64,000 nucleotides of DNA from Micromonospora wenchangensis. Lineage in GTDB: Bacteria > Actinomycetota > Actinomycetes > Mycobacteriales > Micromonosporaceae. The translations under genes and the position numbers were made by a program. The notes under the pieces were generated by a model that was not told the origin of the DNA, searched no databases, and saw only the letters and a list, made by a program, of their open reading frames with translations. The DNA is taken from the NCBI RefSeq assembly GCF_002210435.1, contig NZ_MZMV01000015.1:1-64000 (forward strand), in the 5' to 3' direction. Below are positions 39,673-47,166 of this stretch, piece by piece (the first letter of the stretch is position 1; every line of letters starts with the position of its first letter).

Positions 39673-40149
39673 GTGACCGTGACCTGGCGACACCTGCCCG
39701 CCCCGGCCCGCGAGATCGCGGTGGCCGCCACCGTGGCGGTCGAGGCCGCCCAGGCCCGCGACGGCGTGGCGTACGACGACGCGGTGCCCCGGCTCGCCGG
39801 TGCCGACCGCGCCGGGCTGGTCCTCGGCGGGATGGTCCGGATCCTGCTGGAGCAGGCACACCCCGACGGGCTCGACAGCGACGACGTGCGGCAGGTGCTG
39901 GAACGCTGCGTCCGCGCAGCCGCGACCTGGCGACCCGACGTCGACCCGCACGTGGTGCTGGTGCTGCTGGCCGGGGCGCTCGGCGTCTACGACCCGGGCG
40001 ACGACGACACCCCGCCCGACCCGGCTGCCGTCGCCGCCCACGCGCCGCTGCTGGTGGCCGACCTGCTCGCGGTGACCGGGGTGCCGTTCGCCGGGTGCCT
40101 GGAAGCGGCGTTCGCCGAGGTCGCCCGCACCGAACGCCACGACGACTGA
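39673..40149 (+). CDS. Hypothetical protein
   Basis: 158 residues, mostly alpha-helical and Ala/Val/Asp-rich, with no membrane span or signal peptide and no motif that I recognise. It begins at GTG (VTWRHLPAPAREIAV); the start has no strong ribosome binding site. The helical pattern and acidic character (DDAVPRLAGADRAG, GLDSDDVRQVLERC) recall small tetratricopeptide-like or regulator helices, but this is not evidence of function. Its stop faces the converging antiporter gene with a gap of only 23 bases. Confidence 0.55.
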   Translation: MTVTWRHLPAPAREIAVAATVAVEAAQARDGVAYDDAVPRLAGADRAGLVLGGMVRILLEQAHPDGLDSDDVRQVLERCVRAAATWRPDVDPHVVLVLLAGALGVYDPGDDDTPPDPAAVAAHAPLLVADLLAVTGVPFAGCLEAAFAEVARTERHDD

Positions 40150-40172
40150 CGACGCCCCGCCGGTGCGGCGGG

Positions 40173-41279
40173 TCAGGGGCTGGCGGCGAGGAAGACGAAC
40201 GCGGCGAGCAGCACCAGGTGCACCCCGCCCTGTAGGACGGTGGCCCGGCCCGGCACCACGGTCAGCACGCCGGTGACGACGGTCAACGCCAGCAGGGTCA
40301 GCTGGGTGCCGCCGAGGCCGAGCAGCAGCGGCCCGTCCAGCCAGATCGAGGCGAGCGCGATCGCCGGGATGGTCAGGCCGATGCTCGCCATCGCGGAGCC
40401 GAGCGCCAGGTTGAGGCTGATCTGCACCCGGTCCCGGCGGGCCGCGCGGGCGGCGGCCAGGGTCTCCGGCAGCAGCACGAGCAGCGCGATGACCACCCCG
40501 ACGAATGACTGCGGCAGGTTCGCCGCCGCGACGCCGGCCTCGATGGTCGGCGAGACGGTCTTCGCGTCACCGACCACGGCGACCAGGGCGACGACGAGCA
40601 GCACCAGGCTCGTCACCGCGGTACGCGTCGACGGCGGGTCGGCGTGCCCGTCGCCGTCGGTGTCGGGCACGCTGCCGTCGCTGGTCACCGGCAGGAAGTA
40701 GTCCCGGTGCCGGCCGGTCTGCACCATCACGAACAGCCCGTACAGCGCCAGCGACGCCACGGCCGCGAAGGCGAGCTGGGCGGGGGAGAACTCGGGGCCG
40801 GTCTTGCTGGTGGTGAATGTCGGCACCACCAGGCTCAGGGTGGCGAGGGTCGCCACGGTGGCCAGCGCCCCACCGGTGCCCTCCGGGTTGAACACGGCCA
40901 CTCGTCGCCGGAGCGCGCCGAGCAGCAGCGAGAGCCCGAGGATGCCGTTGCAGGTGATCATCACGGCGGCGAAGACGGTGTCCCGGGCCAACGCCTGGGT
41001 CTTGTCGCCGCCACTGATCATCAGGGTGACGATCAGGGCGACCTCGATGACGGTGACCGCCACCGCGAGCACCAGCGAACCGTACGGCTCACCGACCTTG
41101 TGGGCGACCACCTCGGCGTGGTGCACGGCCGCCAGCACCGCGCCGGCCAGCAGGAGGGCCACCACCGCCACCAGCACGCCCGGCAGCTCGCGGTTCCAGG
41201 TGACGAGCAGCAGCAGCACCGCGAGGACGGGTACCACGATCGTCCAGTCGGACATCCGGGGGCGGAGCAGCGCGGGCAT
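40173..41279 (-). CDS. Cation/proton antiporter (ChaA family)
   Basis: 368-residue membrane protein with about 11 hydrophobic spans in two halves, as in the Ca2+/cation antiporter superfamily. The alpha-repeat motif in the first half is VGEPYGSLVLAVAVTVIEVALI; the second half has LLVLLPETLAAARAARRD followed by NLALGSAMASIGLT. An acidic loop DTDGDGHADP in the middle could bind cations. Start ATG 41279 with AGGGTG upstream; GTG 41288 is an alternative. ChaA relatives exchange Ca2+, Na+ or K+ for protons; the ion cannot be fixed here. Confidence 0.85.
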   Translation of the reverse strand: MPALLRPRMSDWTIVVPVLAVLLLLVTWNRELPGVLVAVVALLLAGAVLAAVHHAEVVAHKVGEPYGSLVLAVAVTVIEVALIVTLMISGGDKTQALARDTVFAAVMITCNGILGLSLLLGALRRRVAVFNPEGTGGALATVATLATLSLVVPTFTTSKTGPEFSPAQLAFAAVASLALYGLFVMVQTGRHRDYFLPVTSDGSVPDTDGDGHADPPSTRTAVTSLVLLVVALVAVVGDAKTVSPTIEAGVAAANLPQSFVGVVIALLVLLPETLAAARAARRDRVQISLNLALGSAMASIGLTIPAIALASIWLDGPLLLGLGGTQLTLLALTVVTGVLTVVPGRATVLQGGVHLVLLAAFVFLAASP

Positions 41280-41351
41280 GCCGTACACCCTGCCAGGAAA
41301 ACCGGGTCGTCGCGCTGCGCCGGGCGGCGGACGTCACCGGGCGGGTGGTGG

Positions 41352-42032
41352 TCACCGTGTCGGCTCGACCACCGCCGCCTCGCCCGGGACGCCCCGGTCG
41401 ACCTCGACCGGCGGGTCGCCCGCCCGCCGCCACGACCGGTAGTGCCGGAAGGCCATCGGCAAGCCCCGGGCGGCGTACGGGTCGGCGGCGTCCATCACCT
41501 GTAGGTGCAGGTGCGGCTGGGTGGAGTTTCCCGAGTTGCCGCAGTCGCCCAGCTTCTGCCCGACGCCGACCTCGTCGCCCACCGCCACCCGGACCGACCC
41601 GGCGCGCAGGTGGGCGAGCAGGACGTACCCCCGGTGCCCGGCCAGCTCGACGATCATGTGGTTGCCGGCGACGGCGCCCGCGCCCCGGCGGACCCGGGCC
41701 GCCTGGGTCAGCGCGTAGGACAGCAGCGTCGTCGGCGACCGGCGGGCTTCGTGGTCGGCCTCCCCGTCGTGCACCGCCACCACCCGGCCGGCGGCGGGGG
41801 CGAGGACCGGCCGCCCGAAGGCGAGGAACCGTTGCGGCGGCTCGGTCGCCAGCAGCGTCCGCCAGTCCCGGACGGTCGCCGTCCGTCGCCCCCGCACCGC
41901 CACGAAATCCATCGCGTACGTGGTGGCGAAGAGGTCGGTGCCGTGGCTGGGCACCCGCCGGGCGGGGCTGTTGCGGACCAGCCAGGTGCCCCGGAACGGC
42001 AGGGCGAGCGCGACCGGATCGGGGATCGACAT
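41352..42032 (-). CDS. M23-family peptidase-like protein (LytM fold)
   Basis: 226-residue protein with the LytM/M23 zinc-peptidase pattern: HGTDLFATTYAMDF (first His and Asp ligands), GNHMIVELAGHRGYVLLAHLR, and HLHLQVMD (HxH ligand). These enzymes cut peptidoglycan cross-links. No signal peptide or membrane span is visible, so either export is unusual or it acts inside the cell on other targets. The ATG at 42032 has AAGGAG nine bases upstream, which fixes the start. The 63-base gap before the antiporter gene and same strand suggest co-transcription. Confidence 0.8.
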   Translation of the reverse strand: MSIPDPVALALPFRGTWLVRNSPARRVPSHGTDLFATTYAMDFVAVRGRRTATVRDWRTLLATEPPQRFLAFGRPVLAPAAGRVVAVHDGEADHEARRSPTTLLSYALTQAARVRRGAGAVAGNHMIVELAGHRGYVLLAHLRAGSVRVAVGDEVGVGQKLGDCGNSGNSTQPHLHLQVMDAADPYAARGLPMAFRHYRSWRRAGDPPVEVDRGVPGEAAVVEPTR

Positions 42033-42286
42033 CGGGCTCCTTGCGGGTGGGACGCCAACGGTACGACGCCACGGCCACCGGCATCCCGGGGGCGAATCCG
42101 GCCCGGTCGTGACGTTCCGCATCGGCCGGACAATTCTCCCGACGAAAACAGTACGCGCGTTCCGAATAGTCGGACCGGCGCGGTGGCGTTCAGTCCATCA
42201 CCCGACAGGCGAGCTTATTGCCGAACTTAAATTCATAGATGATGCTCTCGATGGAGAAACGTTCTCCAATTGTCGAGAGGACGCAG

Positions 42287-43513
42287 ATGAACAATTCCCT
42301 CCGAAGAACCCTCGCACTGGTCGGGGTGGGTGTCGTACTGCCGTTCATGGCCGTGCCGGCCAACGCGGCATCACCGCGACCGCTCAGCGTCGAGGCGGTG
42401 GCGGCCATGACGCCGGAACGACAGGCCACGGTGCTCGAACCCCTGCGGCTGGCGGCCGATGCCGTGGCCCAGGTCGGGCTAAGCACCCGGGCGGACATCT
42501 ACACGCAGGTCGAGATGGCCGCCGACTACCGGTCGGTCAACGTCTACCTGACCGACGTGCGGCAGGGACGCGCCTTCATCGCCGCGGTCCGCCGGGTCAA
42601 CCCCAAGGTGAACACCCGGCTGATCAACGTGGTGCAGAGCAGGAAGTCGCGGCAGCAGCTCCGGCAGGAGATCACCGCCCTCACCGAACGCACCGACCTG
42701 CCCTTCACGGTCGGCCTGGCGGGCAGCTCCGTCGACGGCAGCGTCATCGAACTCGCCGTGGACGACGCCCAGGCCGCGCACGCGTACCTCGCCTCGCCGG
42801 CCGTCGCGCAGCGGCGCGCCGCCGCCGACGCCACCGAGATCCGCGTCCGGCAGGCACCCCCGTCGAAGCCGCTGAGCCGCTGGAACGACACCTCCCCGTT
42901 CTACGCGGGAGCAGCCCTCGGGCCGGCCTACGGAAGCGAGTCGTACTGCACCAGCGGCATCCCCGCCGTCAGCACCTGGGACGGCCGGCAATGGCTGGTC
43001 ACCGCCGGCCACTGCTACAACGTCGGTGACAACGTGTCGGCGGCCGGCGGCAATTACATCGGCCAGGTCAAGTACAAGCGGGCCGATCTCGACTCGGTAT
43101 TCATCGAGGCGCCGACGTACCGATACACGTGGGACGGCGTCGACGCGACCGGCTACGCCCGCTATCTCAACGGCGTACGCAATGTGGCGGTCGGCGATTT
43201 CACCTGCCAGCTCGGATACAACTCGAAGGTCGTCTGCAACATCAGGACGGTTTACGCGGGCAATGCCAGCTGGACCGTCAACGGCACCACCGTCTGGGGC
43301 AGCTACGGCGTACCGAACGCCGGTGGCATCGTCGGTCGCGGTGGCGACAGCGGTGGGCCGGTCATCTACCTCAACGACCCCAACTCCCGCCAACTCAACG
43401 GCATCGTCAGCGTCGGCTACGGCTGCGGCGCGTCCGGGTGCACCACCGGACTGGGCTGGGTCGACGTATGGACGATCTTCAACGGCTTCTCCATCAAACT
43501 GAACCCGTCCTGA
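42287..43513 (+). CDS. Secreted S1-family serine protease with prodomain (streptogrisin-like)
   Basis: 408 residues. Signal peptide MNNSLRRTLALVGVGVVLPF with cleavage after ANA, a prodomain of about 170 residues (alpha-lytic-protease type), then a chymotrypsin-fold catalytic domain: His in LVTAGHCY, Asp in KRADLDSVFI and Ser in GRGGDSGGPVIY. Paired Cys around each match the streptogrisin pattern, including CNIRTVYAGNASW. The prodomain folds the protease and is then removed. The 5-prime flank is notably AT-rich, as is the ribosome-binding region GAGAGGACGCAG. An extracellular protein-degrading role is well supported. Confidence 0.9.
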   Translation: MNNSLRRTLALVGVGVVLPFMAVPANAASPRPLSVEAVAAMTPERQATVLEPLRLAADAVAQVGLSTRADIYTQVEMAADYRSVNVYLTDVRQGRAFIAAVRRVNPKVNTRLINVVQSRKSRQQLRQEITALTERTDLPFTVGLAGSSVDGSVIELAVDDAQAAHAYLASPAVAQRRAAADATEIRVRQAPPSKPLSRWNDTSPFYAGAALGPAYGSESYCTSGIPAVSTWDGRQWLVTAGHCYNVGDNVSAAGGNYIGQVKYKRADLDSVFIEAPTYRYTWDGVDATGYARYLNGVRNVAVGDFTCQLGYNSKVVCNIRTVYAGNASWTVNGTTVWGSYGVPNAGGIVGRGGDSGGPVIYLNDPNSRQLNGIVSVGYGCGASGCTTGLGWVDVWTIFNGFSIKLNPS

Positions 43514-43574
43514 CCTGACCGACGGGGTCCGGCGGGCACGGGTGACCGTGCCGCCGTCGTCCCCGACTGCGCCG

Positions 43575-43605
43575 GGGGCCACTCTCAGTTGACGGGAGTG
43601 GCCCC
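43575..43605. terminator. Bidirectional terminator hairpin
   Basis: ggggccactc (43575-43584) pairs with gagtggcccc (43596-43605), 10-base stem and 11-base loop, between the protease and converging SDR genes. A second imperfect hairpin is just upstream near 43530. Confidence 0.85.
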
Positions 43606-43625
43606 TGACCTCGGGCTGAGCCGTC

Positions 43626-44357
43626 TCACCACGGCACCTTCCCGTCGTCGTCGAAGAATCCGCCGCTGGGGCACTCCCGTCCCAGCGTGGCCAGCCGCAC
43701 CACCACCGCCGCGCCCTCGGCCGGCGTCCGGGACAGCTGAAAGGGCAGCCCCTTGACGAAATCCGTGTCGCACGCGCCCGGCGCGATGGCGTTCACCAGG
43801 ATCCCGTCGCCGGCCAGCGCCTTCGCGTACTGCACGGTCAGCATGTTCAACGCCGCCTTGGACACCGGATAACCCAGCGACGCCGGCATCCGGCTCAGAT
43901 AGTGGGTCGCGTCGGTCGTCCACGCCATCGACGACGTGCCACTGGACACGTTCACGATCCGCGCACCGGCCGAGCGGCGCAGCAGCGGCAGCATCGCCTC
44001 GGTCACCGTCACCACCCCGAACAGGTTCGTCTCGAACACCTCCCGGATGCCGTCCAGCCGGGCCGCCCCCGGTGCCTGCGCCGTCAGGTCACCGCCGATC
44101 CCCGCGTTGTTGACCAGGATGTCCAGCCGGCCGAACCGGGCCCCGATCTCCTCGGCGGCAGCGGCGACCCCGGCCGGATCGGTCACGTCCAGCCGGACCG
44201 CCGACGCGCCCCCGATCTTCGCCGCCGCCTCCGCTCCCCGCTCAAGGTCGCGGGCACCGACCAGCACGGTGATCCCCAACTCGGCGAGGCCCTCGGCGAC
44301 GGCCCGCCCGATCCCCTTGTTCGCCCCGGTCACCAGCGCGATGCGTGCTCCACTCAT
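43626..44357 (-). CDS. Short-chain dehydrogenase (carbonyl-reductase-like)
   Basis: 243-residue SDR. TGANKGIGRAVAEGLAE is the cofactor motif typical of carbonyl-reductase-like members; ILVNNAGIGG, the Ser in IVNVSSGTSS and YPVSKAAL (Tyr-x3-Lys) complete the active site. The C-terminus is short and ends FFDDDGKVPW, a common ending in this group. It is divergent from the LysR gene 69 bases away, so it is probably that regulator's target. Substrate unknown. Confidence 0.88.
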   Translation of the reverse strand: MSGARIALVTGANKGIGRAVAEGLAELGITVLVGARDLERGAEAAAKIGGASAVRLDVTDPAGVAAAAEEIGARFGRLDILVNNAGIGGDLTAQAPGAARLDGIREVFETNLFGVVTVTEAMLPLLRRSAGARIVNVSSGTSSMAWTTDATHYLSRMPASLGYPVSKAALNMLTVQYAKALAGDGILVNAIAPGACDTDFVKGLPFQLSRTPAEGAAVVVRLATLGRECPSGGFFDDDGKVPW

Positions 44358-44392
44358 GCCCCCAGCCCATCACCGGCAGCGCCTGCGGACCA

Positions 44393-44407
44393 GGACCGAA
44401 CCGGTCC
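44393..44407. promoter_or_regulatory. Candidate operator between SDR and LysR genes
   Basis: Perfect inverted repeat ggaccg-aac-cggtcc, centred in the 69-base divergent gap and about 20 bases before the LysR start. It is not the textbook T-N11-A form, so LysR binding is a guess based on position. Confidence 0.4.
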
Positions 44408-44426
44408 GTGGCGATACCTTGGCGGT

Positions 44427-45254
44427 ATGGATGACGTCGAGACGCGCGAACTGCGTTACTTCGTCGCGGTCGCCGAGGAACTGCACTTCGGCCGCGCCGC
44501 ACAGCGCCTCGGCATCGCCCAGCCACCCCTGTCCCGAGCGATCCGCCTGCTCGAACGCCGGATGGGCGTCACGCTGCTGGACCGCACCAGCCGCGCGGTC
44601 CACCTCACCCCGCCCGGCGAGGTGCTGCTCACCGAGGCCCGCCGCGCGCTCGACGCGGTCGAGGCGGCGATCCGGCGTACCCGGAAAGCCGCCCGAACCA
44701 CCCCGCGCCTGACCCTGGCCCTCAAACCCGGCGGCGACGCCGGACTGCTGCGCACCATCCTCGACCGCTACGCGGCATCTCCCGGCGCCGTCCCGGTCGA
44801 CCTCGCCTTCCGGGTCGGCGAACGCGCCGCCATGGTCCGCGACGGCCGCGCCGACCTCGCCCTGCTGCACCGGCCGCAGAACGACCTGACCGGCCTGGAC
44901 AGCGACGACCTGCACACGGAGGACCAGGTCGTGCTGCTGCCCGAGGGCCACCGGCTCGCCGAACGGGCCACCGTGTCGATGGCCGACCTGCACGGCGAGC
45001 CGATGCCCCGCTGGCCCGAAGCCCGCCCCGGCGTCACCGGCCACCCGGTCACCGACAGCAACCAACTGCTGCACCTGATCCAGCTCGGCCGCCTGATCGC
45101 GGTCGTCCCGGAATCGGTAGGCGAGTACCTGCCCCCGGGCCTGATCAGCCGGCCCGTCCTGGACGCCGACCCGGCCACCCTGGTCCTCGCCTGGTCGCAG
45201 ACCAGCACGTCGCGCGAGGTCGCGGCCTTCGTCCGCGCTGCGGTTGCAGGCTGA
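44427..45254 (+). CDS. LysR-family transcriptional regulator
   Basis: 275 residues. The N-terminal winged helix is typical: VETRELRYFVAVAEELHFGR, then AAQRLGIAQPPLSRAI and LERRMGVTLLDRTSRAVHLT. The C-terminal effector domain is short, with FRVGERAAMVRDGRADLALL as its strand-rich core. A hexamer GATACC lies close before the ATG and no Shine-Dalgarno is obvious, so it may be leaderless. Divergent arrangement with the SDR is the classic LysR target pair. Effector unknown. Confidence 0.9.
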   Translation: MDDVETRELRYFVAVAEELHFGRAAQRLGIAQPPLSRAIRLLERRMGVTLLDRTSRAVHLTPPGEVLLTEARRALDAVEAAIRRTRKAARTTPRLTLALKPGGDAGLLRTILDRYAASPGAVPVDLAFRVGERAAMVRDGRADLALLHRPQNDLTGLDSDDLHTEDQVVLLPEGHRLAERATVSMADLHGEPMPRWPEARPGVTGHPVTDSNQLLHLIQLGRLIAVVPESVGEYLPPGLISRPVLDADPATLVLAWSQTSTSREVAAFVRAAVAG

Positions 45255-45261
45255 CACCGGC

Positions 45262-45361
45262 TCACCGCCGCAGCAACGCGCAGCACCTGCCCACCGACCG
45301 CGTCCAGCACCACGTCGACCCAGCGCGGCGCAGCCGCACGGACCCGCTCATACGTCAAAGC
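45262..45361 (-). pseudogene. Fragment of a medium-chain (quinone-reductase-like) oxidoreductase gene
   Basis: On the minus strand, bases 45361 to 45262 read YERVRAAAPRWVDVVLDAVG followed by GQVLRVAAAV. The block VRAxAPxGVDVVLDAVGG is characteristic of zinc-type/quinone-reductase MDR proteins near the cofactor site. There is no start, no remaining domain and the frame runs on into antisense LysR sequence. It therefore looks like a remnant left after deletion, next to tRNA-Pro. Confidence 0.5.
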
Positions 45362-45364
45362 ACT

Positions 45365-45397
45365 AGAGGGCACATCCGTCGATCGGATGTGCCCTCT
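45365..45397 (-). terminator. Terminator hairpin downstream of tRNA-Pro
   Basis: Perfect 14-base stem (agagggcacatccg at 45365-45378, complement at 45384-45397) with a 5-base loop, starting eight bases beyond the 3-prime end of the tRNA. It should end the tRNA transcript. Confidence 0.85.
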
Positions 45398-45405
45398 GAC
45401 CTCTG

Positions 45406-45479
<74 letters not shown>

Positions 45480-45575
45480 AGGCGTGCGGTGAAATAGTAG
45501 CCCACCCGCTCCGCCGATCAAACTCGGTACCCCCCGCTCCGGCGACGGCCAGGCCGGCACCCGACCCTGGCCTGC

Positions 45576-45656
45576 CCGCCCCCATGATCAGATTGCCGAA
45601 ATGACGAAGACACGCCGTCACGACTGCGCGAAACGGCAATCTGATCATGGGGGCGG
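45576..45656. repeat. Perfect 23-base inverted repeat with 35-base loop
   Basis: Arms 45576-45598 and 45634-45656 are exact reverse complements, each including the palindrome TGATCA. The loop (45599-45633) is unstructured-looking. It lies between the end of the metallophosphoesterase gene and tRNA-Pro. It may be a terminator, but its length, perfect arms and loop size also fit a small mobile palindromic repeat. Confidence 0.9.
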
Positions 45657-45695
45657 AGCGGTGGAGGCAGCAGAGCAGGGGCGGCAGAGCGGGGA

Positions 45696-46589
45696 TCAGC
45701 GGGGGGTGAGGGTGAGGATGCTGGCCTCGGGTGGGCAGGCGAAGCGGACCGGGGCGGTGGGGTGGGTGCCGAGGCCCGCCGAGACGTGCAGCCAGGAGTC
45801 GGAGCCGGGCCAGCGGTGCAGGCCCTTCGCCATCGCCCTGGGCAGGCCGCAGTTGGTCACCAGCGCGCCGTAACCGGGTACGCAGACCTGACCGCCGTGG
45901 GTGTGCCCGGCCAGCAGCAGGCCGAAGCCGTCGGCGGCCATCTGGTCGAGCAGGGACGGTTCCGGGGCGTGGGCGAGCGCGATGGACAGGTCGGCGGCGG
46001 GGGTGACCGGGCCGGCGACGGCCGGGTAGTCGTCCTGCCCGATGTGCGGGTCGTCCACGCCGACCAGCTCGATCAGGCGGCCACCGGCCTTGATCGAGGT
46101 ACGCGCGTTGTTGAGGTCCGCCCAGCCGGCCCCGGTGAGCACGTCCCGCAGTTCCTCGTACGGCAGGGCGGCGCCCTCGGTGTACTCCCGGCCGGGCAGG
46201 AAGTAGGTGAACGGGTTCTTCCAGACCGGCCCGGTGTAGTCGTTGGAGCCGAAGACGAACGCGCCGGGGTAGTCGAGCAGGGGTTGCAGGGCGCGCAGCA
46301 CCCCGGGCACCGCGTCGGGGTGGGCCATGTTGTCCCCGGTGACCACCACCAGGTCCGGGTCGAGGGCGGCCAGCGACGCCACCCACTGCTGCTTGCGCCG
46401 CTGGTCGGGCATCATGTGCAGGTCCGACAGGTGCAGCACGCGCAGCGGCTCGGCGTCGGCCGGCAGCACCGGCACGTCGTACCGGCGCAGGGTGAACATG
46501 TTGCGTTCGACGAGGGACGCGTACGCCAGCGTGGCCGCCCCGGCGGCGACGGTCCCGGCGGCGAGGCCGAATAGTGTGCGCTTTCGCAT
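45696..46589 (-). CDS. Calcineurin-like metallophosphoesterase (YaeI/Rv3683-like)
   Basis: 297 residues. After one N-terminal membrane segment (LFGLAAGTVAAGAATLAYA), the metallophosphatase motifs occur in order: VLHLSDLHM (Asp-x-His), VVTGDNMAHP (Gly-Asp), FGSNDYTG (Asn-Asp), LAHAPEP (His) and LLAGHTHGGQ (His-x-His). It binds two metals, probably facing outside. Relatives hydrolyse phosphodiesters or UDP-sugar lipids, but the substrate is not known. In mycobacteria Rv3683 sits near ponA2 and whiB4; the same company here supports a conserved envelope locus. TACCCT lies seven bases before the ATG, so the gene may be leaderless. Confidence 0.9.
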   Translation of the reverse strand: MRKRTLFGLAAGTVAAGAATLAYASLVERNMFTLRRYDVPVLPADAEPLRVLHLSDLHMMPDQRRKQQWVASLAALDPDLVVVTGDNMAHPDAVPGVLRALQPLLDYPGAFVFGSNDYTGPVWKNPFTYFLPGREYTEGAALPYEELRDVLTGAGWADLNNARTSIKAGGRLIELVGVDDPHIGQDDYPAVAGPVTPAADLSIALAHAPEPSLLDQMAADGFGLLLAGHTHGGQVCVPGYGALVTNCGLPRAMAKGLHRWPGSDSWLHVSAGLGTHPTAPVRFACPPEASILTLTPR

Positions 46590-46596
46590 GCCGACC

Positions 46597-46606
46597 AGGG
46601 TAGTTT
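46597..46606. promoter_or_regulatory. Overlapping -10 elements of two divergent leaderless genes
   Basis: Only 25 bases separate the ATG codons at 46589 (minus) and 46615 (plus). The minus strand has TACCCT at 46602-46597, seven bases from its ATG; the plus strand has TAGTTT at 46601-46606, eight bases from its ATG. Both fit TANNNT followed directly by the start codon. Confidence 0.55.
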
Positions 46607-46614
46607 GAGCGTCC

Positions 46615-47070
46615 ATGAGCACGCTGAAGGACCGCCTGACCGCAGACATGCGCGCCGCCCTCAAGGCGCGCGACGAGCTGACCACCTCCACGTTGCGGAT
46701 GGCGCTGGCCGCCGTCGGCAACGCCGAGGTCGCCGGCAAGGCCAAGCGCGAGCTCTCCGACGACGAGGTGCTCGCGGTGCTGACCAAGGAGGCGAAGAAG
46801 CGCCGGGAGGCGGCTGCCGCGTTCGCCGACGCCGGCCGCGCCGAGCAGGCCGACAAGGAGACCGCCGAGGGCGCGGTGCTCGACCGCTACCTGCCGAAGC
46901 AGCTCTCGGAGCAGGAGCTGACGGAGCTGGTGTCGGGAGCGTTGGCCGCGGGCGGCTTCACCGAGAAGTCCCAGATGGGCCCGGCGATGAAGGCGGCCCA
47001 GGCTGCGGTGGCCGGCCGGGCCGAGGGTGGTCGCGTCGCCGCCGAGGTACGCCGACAGCTCGGCCTCTGA
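46615..47070 (+). CDS. YqeY/GatB-like domain protein
   Basis: 151-residue cytosolic protein of the YqeY family, a free-standing relative of the tail domain of the GatB amidotransferase subunit. The pattern MSTLKDRLTADMRAALKARD, TLRMALAAVGNAEV and LDRYLPKQLSEQELTELV is diagnostic. Function in bacteria is unclear, though a link with tRNA or amidotransferase chemistry is suspected. Lys/Arg and Ala-rich, helical. Its divergent pairing with the metallophosphoesterase gene is close enough that both probably share one regulatory window. Confidence 0.92.
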   Translation: MSTLKDRLTADMRAALKARDELTTSTLRMALAAVGNAEVAGKAKRELSDDEVLAVLTKEAKKRREAAAAFADAGRAEQADKETAEGAVLDRYLPKQLSEQELTELVSGALAAGGFTEKSQMGPAMKAAQAAVAGRAEGGRVAAEVRRQLGL

Positions 47071-47115
47071 CCCACCGTCACGCCGGTCGGTCCGCTCACC
47101 GGTACGTCGGACACG

Positions 47116-47153
47116 CGACGGGCGGGCACCCCGTGTGGGGTGCCCGCCCGTCG
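47116..47153. terminator. Strong bidirectional terminator hairpin
   Basis: Perfect 17-base stem (47116-47132 with 47137-47153) and a 4-base loop gtgt, between the YqeY and converging penicillin-binding-protein genes. Confidence 0.9.
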
Positions 47154-47166
47154 TCGTCGGTAGGGG

